The position numbers were made by a program, and so were the translations under genes. A stretch of DNA of 64,000 nucleotides from Strigops habroptila (taxonomy: Eukaryota; Chordata; Aves; Psittaciformes; Psittacidae), in contig NC_044290.2 in NCBI RefSeq assembly GCF_004027225.2, positions 4,170,906 through 4,234,905 of the forward strand, read 5' to 3'. This document shows, in pieces, positions 24,901 to 35,110 of the stretch. Below the pieces are notes generated by a model. It searched no databases, was not told where the DNA came from, and saw only the letters and a program-made list of their open reading frames with translations. The first letter of the stretch is position 1; the number at the start of each line of letters is the position of its first letter.

Positions 24901-27716
24901 TGTAGTGAAAGAATTATTGCCCTAATTCTAGTTCTAGTATAGCAACCCCAAAGGGTTTCCTTAAAACCAAAAGCACAACTTGTCTGTTTGAACAGAGCAA
25001 GAGCACAGAGCTGCTGGAATCAGCATCTGCCAACTGCTTCTGAACTTGCACGACCTCATATTTCCCGAGCTCAACATCTTACCTCCCACTGCTCCAGATT
25101 CTGTGCTGCCACAAAGAAACACCCAGCCACATAGAAGAGCTTCCAGGCCAAGCTGTCTGAACAATGCAAAAAAATGCACAAATTTAGGGGGTTTTCCCTT
25201 CTTTGGTATTCAAGCAGCCAGTTTTAAGAGCAACATGCTCCCTTTAAAGGCAACAAAAGGAAAAAGGGTTTCTCTGATGCAACATTTGTGCCTTTAGTTG
25301 TAAGGCAAACTGTTTTACAGCTCTCTCCCAGGATAAAAATACAGAAATTCTTCATATTCTTCCAAAGACTCCATCTACACTGGGCTCCACATCATGCAGG
25401 ATTACAAGCATATGTATTGTTGGCAAGGCTGTAACATCACTAAACATCTTCCTCTTCTCTACAAGCAAAGGCATCTACGAAAGTCTCAACCTGCTGTCAA
25501 CCATCAAATACTTGTGCTGAGGAGGACAAGAGTAAGGGACAGTGGAAATTCACTGAGGCGAACATATTTATTCATAAAAGGAGGCAGTCAGGCCACTTTG
25601 GCAAACAAGCATTTGCATTTTATGTCCTGGAAACATGGACATAAACCATGTAGCAACCTAAACAATTTGCTTAGTCAGGCTTTTACTGAAGACAGTAGAA
25701 CTGTGCTCAGTATTGTTTCAGAAAACTTTGTTGCAATGTCTTTAAAAAAGGCTGATCTGGCTGGTGCCTCAAGCAGCTTTCGCTGGACTTTGCTCTTTAA
25801 ATAATAATACATTAATTATATTGGTAGCATATTCCCACACACTATTAAGTTTTAAAATTTTATGTCAATAAGATGCAGCAAAAGAATCACAGGACAGCCT
25901 GCAGGACAAATTCCATCGACAGGAGGATAGCTGGCATTCAGTACAGCCTGCTCCTGCAGGGGGGGCAGGAAGCAGCAGTAGCGTCTGTTCTCTAAAGGTG
26001 TCTGTATGAGTAATCTCTGCTAGTGATGATTTAACAGTTTCCAGAGAAACAGAGCACTTCCACCAAAGGCAAGGTAATCATTTCATTACGGTGGCAGACA
26101 ATCATTGCATGGCTTCCCAGGAGAGCTGTGAGGACCAGCTAATCACATTTACCAAACATACTGAAAGTACGAAATGCTACAGAGTGCTAAATATCATCAT
26201 TAAAAATACTCTTGCAAATGGAAAGGGAGGCAGAGTAAGAAATAGAGCATCAAAGTATGGTAAGTCATACACAGGCAACAATTAGTATTGGATTTTAATA
26301 TACACACCACAAAGTGCAATAGGTACCTATACTGCCTCTGAGGCCAGACAGAAGCTGCAGAGAGGAGCCATCAGCATGAAAAACAGATCAACAGGAAACG
26401 ACTCTTTAAAACAAAATTATAGGCCATTACCTGCACTATAATAAGCAGCAGCCAAACCTATGGAGGCTATTCCTAGGATGAGAGGGGAGAGAATTAGGAC
26501 AAACAAGCAATTCAAACCATCTAAAATTCCCTGATAAAAATATGAATATTCATAAGCTCATCACTTTTCAAAATAGGGACAAATGTGATTGCACCATTGA
26601 TCACTATATGAAAGAGTCAGTTGGGGTTTTTTTGCTCTGAACTCGGTATTAAAAACCTCCTGTTCTGCAAGACACTAAAAGCACAGGGGTTTAGGTCAGA
26701 ATTACAAAGGTGGTGACAGAATTGGGAACAGAACATCAGAGGGACTCTCAATCTACCCATTACACCACACTTCCTCTCGAGCGCAGCACAACTCAGCGTG
26801 CTGACAAACACCACGACGGTTATTCTTCCCCTCTATGTGCTCTGTGGAGCCAAAAGAAAACTTGTGTGATCAAGCTGTGCCAGAAGCTGCCAGCTCCCTT
26901 CTCCCACTGAGGAGGAAGCAGTGTAAGAGGGCCTCGCACCCCAGAGGGCTGCTGCAACTGCAAAGATCTTGTCTCAATGACAGTTTGACAAGATGACACC
27001 ACTGAAAGCAACGGCAAGGTTGGAGTGTTACTGCAATGGGACCTGGTCTGTTGGAAAGCAGAACACGCCACCTTTTCCCCACCAGCTCTCTCAGTGTGGC
27101 CAAAGTACAACTCCATTTTTCTTTCTGCATGTTCAGTAGTGTTTTAGAACAGATGCCTTTCAGAACATCCTGTCTGACTTCCTATTACAGCGTTCACTGG
27201 CAACCACACACAAGATCTAGCCACAGCATTGCTACACTGCAGGTTTTTCCATTTCTGAAGCCTACATGTTCTTCGGTGCAAGTATGCACCCCCTTCAGAA
27301 GCCTCACATTTACACTGCAATATGACATATAACAAACTTTCTTTTCCTGATCTTCCAGAACTGCCTTAAAATTCTGTCCATGAGCCTCTGAGGTTCTGCA
27401 GATGACAGACTGAAAAACTATCAGTCTCACAGTGAAACTACCATGCAGAGAAGACTTCAGACTCACTCAGTGGCTACACTAAAGGGAAAGTTCAAAGTGT
27501 GATGATACCTCTTCTTGAAAGATGCCTGGAAGACAGGCATCTCTTCTTAGAAGCTCTTTCAGGAATTTATTCTGCGATCCCCTTCCCTCACAGCAAGCTC
27601 TGAAATAAACTGAGGAACATTATGGTCTTACCAACAAAGAGAGACCAAGATCGGATGCCAGGGGACCTCTTCAGATGAAGATAGGAACTGGTGCGGTTTT
27701 CAACCAACATATACAT
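21933..27716 (-). CDS. CYBC1: CYBC1 (Eros), cytochrome b-245 chaperone 1, complete coding sequence
   Basis: Minus-strand coding exons are 27632-27716, 26431-26472, 25083-25156, 24047-24143, 22638-22782 and 21933-22062. They sum to 573 nt, 190 aa (187 in human), with GT-AG sites and continuous phase. The product is the ER-resident chaperone that stabilises gp91phox/p22phox, so phagocyte NADPH oxidase depends on it. Two hydrophobic spans are visible at about residues 23-41 (SWSLFVGIASIGLAAAYYS) and 47-62 (WKLFYVAGCFFVAAQN). They are followed by NLEQWEEAVFDKNKG, KTFNLYKKILTFSKGGHEQ, EIRDVNVEEETVRYFGKGY and GFSHPLTQSAVLG, all highly conserved in the family. The C-terminus is acidic and Ser-rich (SQSSETEPSDADEPQDTY). 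The start MYMLVENRTSSYLHLKR matches the family N-terminus. Exon 1 of the coding region begins at 27762 after TTTTTTCTGCCCAG, and its leader holds an upstream ATG (see findings). Confidence 0.95.
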
Positions 27717-29319
27717 CTTCAGACAAAACTCCCAACAGCCCAGGCTGACTCATGAAACCTGACTGGGCAGAAAAAAATGACAAGTGAGGCTTCAAAATCA
27801 CTGTTGCCTCCAAACATTTTTCAGGACTTATCAACTCTTAATCTAGTCTATAAAAGACGTCCAGGGTAAGAACATTTTATTCCTTCAGTGATCTTGCTGT
27901 TCTCAGACACTACATGACACTCTGCAGTTCTGCGCTGCCTGGCTAGTTTAGATACAAAGTTCCAGGGGATATTTTTTTCTTTCATTTAATAAAGCAAACT
28001 TAGCCAAGTCTTTTCAGTTAAATAAAAAGCACATATGACTTTCATTTTAATCTCTTAGCAACACATCCGAGAAAATCTGAAACCGAAAGAGACAAAACCC
28101 ACTTCTGCATAAGACACACTCCTTCCCCTCCGGATGCCAAGTGTCAAATTTTGATTTTCAAATGACTGCTGGAAGTTGATCTCAACAGACTGGAAAATAT
28201 TTCTGCACATACAAAGCCTTCTCCTGCCTGCAACCTAAAAATCCATCAACAGGTTATCAAATAAGATCGGTGCAGAAATTTGGCAGTATTTCACAAACAC
28301 CACATCCTACTTAAAACATAATTCACATCCCAATTAAATCCATTAACGCAAACGTTGATACAACATCCTCCTCCCCACCACCACCCCCCCATATTCACTC
28401 AGCAAAGTGCAATCAGACAAATGCCAGTATTGGCTTAATGTTGGACCCTCCAAGTCAACAGCATCATCTCTCACAGAGGCTGCTGCTTGCACAGAAGGTG
28501 CCTCAGGGAATAAAAACCATAGAATCCTAGACTGATTTGGGTTGGAAGGGACCTTAAAGCTCATCCAATTCCAACCCCCTGCCACGGGCAGGGACACCTT
28601 CCACTAGAGCAGGTTGTTCAAAGCACCTTCTTAAAAGTTACACTTAAAATAAGTCAAAAACGCACCTTTAAGTGAACACGTAAGTTCTACTGGCCAATTT
28701 TACAATTATGGAGAGAGAGGTACTTGGGGGCTGCTAATTTCGGTTGAATTTATTTGGTTTGACATTAAACTGATCTTCATCACCAAACTAAACATTCGCA
28801 CACTTCCTCCGAGCTCTTGATTGACGGCGACCTAGCAAAAGCCACCCAAACAAGCACCTTAAGAGCTTCACTACAAGCATCCATCAAGTCAGGACGATGC
28901 ACAGGGCTGAACTTTCCGCACCCGCCTCCCCGCAGCGAGAGCCGTGCATCAACAGCTCTCCCCACCACTGAGTGCCCAGGTAGAGAGAGCACCTGCAGCG
29001 TGCTGCCAAATCCAGAACAAACCTCGGGCTTACCCCCAGCGAGGTAACACGGGACCCCCGGCTGAGGCTCGCCCGTACGGGCAGCACCCCAGCCGGGCCG
29101 AGGGGGCAGCCCTCCCCTCAGGTGCCTTCCTCAGCCCAGCGCAACCCGTGGGGACCAGTGTGCAGCCGATGGGTCCCTGTGGGGCGGTGCAGCGCCGCTC
29201 TCCACAGCCCCCCAGCACCACATCTTCCTGTGACAGACCCCATCAGTAGGCTACACCTCAGCCCGCCCCGGGGCGGACGGGACCCCTTCGCCCCCCTCAG
29301 CCCACCCCGCCAGCGGTAC
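27717..29319 (-). other. CYBC1: CYBC1 5' UTR piece and first intron
   Basis: Bases 27717-27762 are the predicted untranslated part of the first coding exon, and 27763-29319 the predicted first intron (donor GGGCAG|GTACCG on the minus strand, acceptor TTCTGCCCAG). The intron contains a CR1 3' end at 28518-28625 and otherwise only short shadow frames. Confidence 0.6.
28518..28625 (-). mobile_element. CR1 LINE 3' end in CYBC1 intron 1
   Basis: About 108 bp begin 'catagaatcctagactgatt' and continue through the diagnostic 'gttggaagggacc' and 'ccctgccacgggcagggaca' segments. This is the reverse complement of the CR1 3' tail, so the element lies on the minus strand. It is strongly 5'-truncated. Confidence 0.9.
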
Positions 29320-29620
29320 CTGCCCAGGGCGTGCAGCAGCACACCCGCATGGACGCACTTTGAATGAGACACCCAGCAGCTCCACTTCCTGTCGTCCCCA
29401 ACCATAAAGCAGCTTAAGAGAAAACCAAGAGGCGCCGGCGCGACGCCCGCCTTAAGGAGGATCGGAAGCGCCAGCGGCCATTTTGGATGAGGGTAAAGAA
29501 AGCGGATAAATGAACCTTCCCGTGCGCTGCCTCCCTCGGGCCTCGTGTGTGAGTGGAGCAAGGAGAGCCTCGCCCAAGATGGCGGCTCTCTGCCCGCATT
29601 CAAGATGGTGGCCAGGCTTG
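29320..29620 (-). promoter_or_regulatory. CYBC1: CYBC1 CpG-rich promoter and predicted non-coding exon 1, with YY1-type motifs
   Basis: A minus-strand splice donor GGGCAG|GTACCG at 29320 marks a likely untranslated first exon reaching to about 29440. Upstream of it are three YY1-like cores: 'gcggccattttgga' (about 29473, inverted), 'caagatggcggctc' (about 29576) and 'caagatggtggcca' (about 29603). I see no TATA box. CpG density is high from about 29030 to 29600. The transcription start is inferred, not seen. Confidence 0.6.
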
Positions 29621-32600
29621 TGGATGTTGCTTGAGTAAGCGCGTTGATGTTTTCTTACCTTGCGTGGTGTTAATTGCGGTAAAAATAAGCAGAAATAACA
29701 GTGATGATCACACAGGATTAATATTAATGGGATGAATTTCTGTGAATCGTATGTTGGCTGAAGGGTTGGGTTTGGAAAATTGGGGGAGGAAAGTTTCGAA
29801 TTCACTTGAAATGCCGAGTAATTTTCCTGTTAGGGATAATAGGCGACATTTGAAAAATCTCTTGTGTTTCTGGCTTGGTTAAGTATCATTTGCATGTGAA
29901 AGTTGTTTCTGTTCAATCCATTAGAGCAACTGCTCATGTTCTCTTTGGGACAAAATGGGTGAAGTGTAAGCATCTGTAGTTTAGCTTAATTTCTTAAATT
30001 CTCTGTGTCTAAGTAAACTTATAATTTCATCTACAAACAATACATTCAAAGGTGTCCCTGCCCATGGCAGGGGGATTGGAACAAGATGCTCCTTAAGGAC
30101 CCTTGCAGCCTAAACCATTCCATGATTCTCTGGTCCTCTCTCAGTTGCACAGGAATGTGGTCCTTTCTGAATGACATACTCAATTTTTGGTTTTATTTCC
30201 TGATAAGAATCTAGATATTCCAGAGTGTTTGTGCAAGACCATAACCTGGTGTAAGTTTGTTCAACTGTTCTGAACACTGTTGTTGGTGAACAGTGGCTGA
30301 GGTACTGATCAGACAGTGTTTTTGTAACAGTCCAGAGTGAACTATATGGAGATGGAGGGAATCCAAAATGACAACAACAAAAAAACACCAAAACCTCAAA
30401 GTCCATGGTATAGACTTAACCGACTTGAAGTAGTAGAAAATACAAAACTGATCTGCAATTTTTCTGTAACTATCTTAATGGGAAAAGGCTGTGAGGAACT
30501 GCAAGAATGAATTGGCTTATGAGTCATGAGGTACCAGCTGCTGGATTTGAATGAAATAGAGGAAGTAATATCACATGTTCTCAACCCAAAGAGGCAGCTG
30601 ACTGAGGCTCCTGGGAAGAAATACATATATAAGCATTTGTTAGTCAGCTTTTATAAGCAACTAGCTTCTCCAGAAACTGAATGTTAAACCCTCTTGGGTG
30701 ATACAAGGCAAAAGATTTCTTGTATCTGTAATAAAGTGGAATAAGCAAGAAATTCATTTGTCCCCTCCACTCAGTATAAACTACACAGCATATCACTCTG
30801 TTATATTTCTCTGTTACTCGCTGCCAAAATATTAGCAACTGCATGCTTCCCCAGTTCTGCAGCGCTTTGAAGGTAAGTGATGTTCTGCCTCCCAATAAAA
30901 GAAGGAAGAAGAAACATGTTTTAAAAGCCTGATCTTGAAGGAACAGCATGAATTCCAAAGCATGTTGCTGCAGAAACAAAAGCTGTTTGCCAAAAGAAAC
31001 ATTCAGAAATATGTAATTGACTATTTGTAGGCTTCTTGATAACACAAAAATAGATTTTTGTAAGACATTTTATAGTAAATACACTTGTAACTTTTAAGTC
31101 ATTCTCTAAAACCAAGAATATGTAGCTAGAGCAGAACTGGCCTTTATTTTGTTTGTTTGACACTAGCTATATTTCTGGCCCTTTTCGCTAATTTCAGAGC
31201 ATTTTTTTCTAGCTGCTTATACTTCTCCCACCCCCAAGGTCTTAAACTTAGAAATTCAGCTGTGCAATAAGCATGTGATCTTATTAGCATGCCAGGATAG
31301 AAATCCCAGTGTGCCTGATTTTAAACAGTTGGTTGGAAACAGTCACCAACCCAGTGTTGTTTTGCGGTGGGACTGAATTGGCTGCAAGTCCTGGCTGTAA
31401 ACGAGCTCATCCCATGGAGCAATGTGTGGTGCCCCACTGACCTCTAGGGGAACAGTGTGTATAAAGCCTGGGGAGTACTAATTTCATGGAATACATGTTT
31501 ACCAGCTGTAAGTAAGTTTTATTACAGCTAATTCTGACAGCTGTTGAGTGGCATATGCTGTCACTAGCTTGAGGAGGCATTTACAGCTTGTAATACCTTG
31601 CAGGGCTGATGCATAACCCTTTAAAGCTTTCTGAAGTCGTGCAGTGTATTGTTTTCATCAACAAAAACTTAAGTTTTCTATTTCATTCTTGGTGTAAATG
31701 CTTTAGGCACAGGTATAAATGTTAAATGGAGCAATGGAGGCCAAACAGATCAAGAGAGGCCATAGAAGCCAGTAATGCTCTGAAGTGCTACCTGCTGTTG
31801 ACATAGGAAAGCTTTTATTTTGTGAGGTTTTTTGGAAGCAGCCTTGCAAAGGTAAGAACTGTTACCTCCCCGAGGACAGATTAAACCCGGGTGGTGCTTT
31901 GTGCTCCCAGGTTGTCAGGCAGGGTGTGATGGTGATCGATCCCATGTTCTAGGGGAAAATGGCATCAATAGCTAATGGAAAGAAGAACTTGCTTTTGGCA
32001 ATAAAATAAATGGGACATCTAAGTAGCTAATGATTACACAAGTATAGTCTTATACTGTGCTCTGAAACATTGATTGCTTGCACGCTTTTGTGTTTGTATG
32101 GGTTTTTTCTCTTTAATTCTTAAATTGAAATTAATTCAATCCAGGTATTTCCTTAGGATGAAGTAGGTGTGCTTAAGATGCATACCTAAGATGTCCTTAG
32201 TGTTTCTGCAGATGTTTCAGTTTTCATGTAGTTCTCTTTTTTTTTTTGTTGTAAATATAAAGAAATATGAGGGGAAATAAATATTGTAAATATGATTTGT
32301 GCAGAGTTACAGAAATATTCCAAACTGTTGTGTCTTTTGACGAATTGCTGTATCAGTTTTGGATAATAAATGTAAGCATAATCATCAAAGTGTGAAACAG
32401 AAGGATTTTAGCTGTGCCTTTAAGTGCAAATCTCAACACATTCCTAATTTAGAGCTTTCATCTGTGCCAGCACCACATTTGTCACTGGAACTATGGCTAT
32501 TGTATCCTTGTGGAGTAAGTTGCGAGATTGGCATAGCTATTTAGGGTGAAAATGTTCATCCAAAGGAACGGAAACAAGATGTCAGAGAATGCTGCATTCC

Positions 32601-33750
32601 TGCAACTCTGCAGGAAATGCAAGTTCTTTAGTTGCTTGGAGATTGCTCTAGTGATCACAGTGCCTTTAAAAAACCGGTGTTAATATGCTAATGGAGAATG
32701 TGAAAGCATTTTGACTGAAGACAGCAGCAGCACAGAAAATGATGACTGAAGCTATTACAGCTTTTACCTGAAGCTAGGGTTAGTGATTATTTTTCCGGGA
32801 TATGTCCAAAGCGGTGTCAGCTTATTTTTCTTTAAATGGGCAGTGAGAAAGTGTTTCTGTTTGCTTTCTTTGTGGTAAAGCTGAAGAATTCCTGATTTCC
32901 TTGGCCCTCCCTGACGACTCACCTGTAGTCTCTAAATTAAAACCAAACAAAAGGCATTATTTTTACATCCTGCTCTGGAGTTATCTTTAAAACACTGATT
33001 AATTTGACTGTGAAATCTTGAACAGCCAAATCCACAAACATTTGCATCTCTGGATTGTGATATCTCTTACAGGAAGTTGCAGTCAAATAAGTATTTGGAG
33101 TTCTGCATTTGGGGGCAAACTTCTGCAGCCGGGGCTGTGGCTTGCTCTGTCCTCCCGCTGCCGTGGGCATGAACAGAAGTGCTGCCTGAGGGTTACAGCA
33201 TGAGACGTGTAACGGGAGGGGATCTACCCGGTGCACTTGATACAGAAAAGTTGCAGCTTAGACAGGAAATCGCATGTTTGCTGGAAGTTCTGTGGTTTCA
33301 TTTCTAAAATGTCATTTCGTACTTGCAAACCCCTGTGCAGCTGGAGGTGTGTGATTGACATGGCTGTTTGGGCTGAGCAAAAGGTGATTGAACCTTTTCG
33401 TTTAAATGTTACGAGCCACGGTTTGGGAAGACAAGTGCTGTGACATGGATCAGAAGCATAATACGTGATGCTCTGGGGCCTCCGAGGTTGTGGGAGGCTG
33501 GTGTGTGTGTTAAACGATGCTGTATGTCAGGAGTTGTGATTCCTGCCTGCGAACAGCATCGCTGAGACTTGTGTTTTGTTACAGAAATGATAGTGTAGCG
33601 GTTAAATAAGCCGGTAATGAAGTTGTGTTTAGAGACGTCCGTAGTGTTTTTTCATTTTAAAAGATCTGAGAGAATACAAAAAACGGGGGGCGAGGGGTGA
33701 CATTTCTGTAACCGCAGAATGATGTTTCTAAAAACATATAGAGATGTTTT
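29621..33750. other. Intergenic spacer between the CYBC1 and NARF promoters
   Basis: No recognisable coding exon or RNA gene was found. One short CR1 3' end lies at 30051-30130. The rest is AT-rich unique sequence with short open frames only. The final few hundred bases rise in GC content toward the NARF island. Confidence 0.55.
30051..30130 (+). mobile_element. Short CR1 LINE 3' end
   Basis: The segment 'ggtgtccctgcccatggcag' through 'ccattccatgattct' matches the last 80 bases of CR1 in plus orientation. It is isolated between CYBC1 and NARF. Confidence 0.85.
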
Positions 33751-33779
33751 AAAACCACGCGAAGCGGCTCCAGCGCCGC

Positions 33780-35110
33780 AGCACAGCTCTGGGGCGAGCC
33801 GCCCCGTCGCGCTGCCCGGTGTCCGTAGGGCAGCGGCGAAGCTCGGGGCCGCTGTGCCCCCACACCAGCTCCCGGCGGGGTGCGGGGCACTGCCCGCGGG
33901 GTCCGGTGCCCGGCAGCTCACAAGCCCGCTCCCACTTTGCCGCCCGGGTGGGATTTAGCGGCGCGGGGCTGGGAGGGGGGGGTCCCGGTTTGCGGGAGGT
34001 TGTATCGTGGACGCGCAGCGCCGCGGGGTCCCTCCGTGCGCGGCCCGCGGCGGCGCGCTGCCGGCGGCGGCTACGTGCCGCTGCTCAGGTCCACAATGAG
34101 CCCCGCCGCGCGGGGGGGCGGGGAGGCGGCGGGCCCAGCCGGGAACCTGCCGGCGACAAGGCGGAGGGCGAGGCGGTGCCGGCCCCGCCCGCCGCTGCCG
34201 CCAGCCTCCGCCCGCCGGGGACGCGACCGACGCGGCGGCGAGGTACGGAGCCCGGTTCCTCGTCCTTCCACCCCTCCTCGTGGGGTTGTTTTGGGGTTTT
34301 TCAGGGTTTGGGTTGTTGGGTTTTTCCCCCGCCCCGTGGAGCTGATGAGCTGTTCTTCCGTGTCGGCGGCGGCGGGGAGGGTGTTGCGGTGGCAGAGCCC
34401 CGCTCTGCTTGCGGAGACAGGGCCGTGATGTGGGGCGGCCGCCGCGCCTGCCGGGACACCTTCCCCCTGGGGGCCGTTCCGGTCGCCGAGCGGTTTTTAC
34501 CCCGTGTGTCTTCCGAGAGCGCTGCGGGCAGCGCTCGGTGTCCTCCGGCACCGCGTAACGGGCTGGGGCAGCGGGGAGGGACGGGACGGCGGCGTTCGGT
34601 GCTTAATTACAGGTCAGTAAATCGCGGAGCACGTGAGGGGCGCGGCGGGGCCGCCCCGGGGGCCGCATTGGCTGCGGACGCGGGGCCCGCCCGGCGGGGG
34701 CGATACGGGGCAGGAGGCGGGCACGGCAACAAAGGGCGGCGGGGACGGGCGGGTGGTGGCGGGCGCTGGTGTTGGTGCGCGGGGCTCACCGGCCTGCCCC
34801 GCTCTGCTCCTGTCCTGCAGTCCCGGCGGCGAGGACCGCTCGGCAGCCGCGGCACGGCCGGGGGGCGCCGGCGCAAATGAAGTGCGAGAACTGCACCAAA
34901 AAGGTGAGTGCGGCGGCGCGGCGGAGGGCTGTCGTGTTCTCCTCCCTCCTTCTCCTCGCCGGCGAGGCTGCGGTGTCCCCGTTTGCCCCGTGGGGCGGAG
35001 CGGTAGCTGGCTATCAGCTCCAAGGTCACCGGCCCCCCCCCGGCGCGCAGCCCCGAGCCCCTTCCCTCGTCCGCGGCTCGGAGGAACACGTAGTGCGGCG
35101 GCAGCGACGG
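33780..35110 (+). promoter_or_regulatory. NARF: NARF CpG island, promoter and 5' leader
   Basis: This is a dense CpG block with many GGGCGG/CCGCCC-like boxes. I predict an untranslated first exon ending at 34242 (GCGAG|GTACGG) and a second exon starting at 34821 after TGTCCTGCAG, which carries the NARF start codon at 34877. No TATA box is evident. Because the region lacks stops by composition, long open frames occur in it on both strands; I treat them as artefacts. Confidence 0.65.
34096..34880 (+). other. Predicted NARF upstream ORF (68 aa, spliced) whose stop overlaps the NARF start
   Basis: An ATG at 34096 has A at -3. If exon 34096-34242 joins 34821-34880, the frame stays open for 68 codons, is very Arg/Pro-rich, and ends at TGA 34878-34880. 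That TGA overlaps the NARF ATG at 34877 as ATGA. The NARF start itself has C at -3, a weak context. The call depends on the two predicted splice sites. A regulatory role rather than a functional peptide is the more likely reading. Confidence 0.4.

Noticed and set aside
25394-25804. 136-codon plus-strand frame in the CYBC1 region
   Set aside because: No recognisable motif, runs across CYBC1 intron 2 antisense, no splice or codon-bias support.
29701-29762. Possible C/D-box snoRNA (GTGATGA then CTGA, about 60 nt)
   Set aside because: No terminal stem, no convincing internal boxes, and it is not inside a host-gene intron.
33819-34880. A 353-codon plus-strand open frame ending at the NARF start
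   Set aside because: It runs straight through predicted splice sites in a CpG island, is low in complexity (Gly/Arg/Pro) and has no family match. Lack of stops is explained by GC content.
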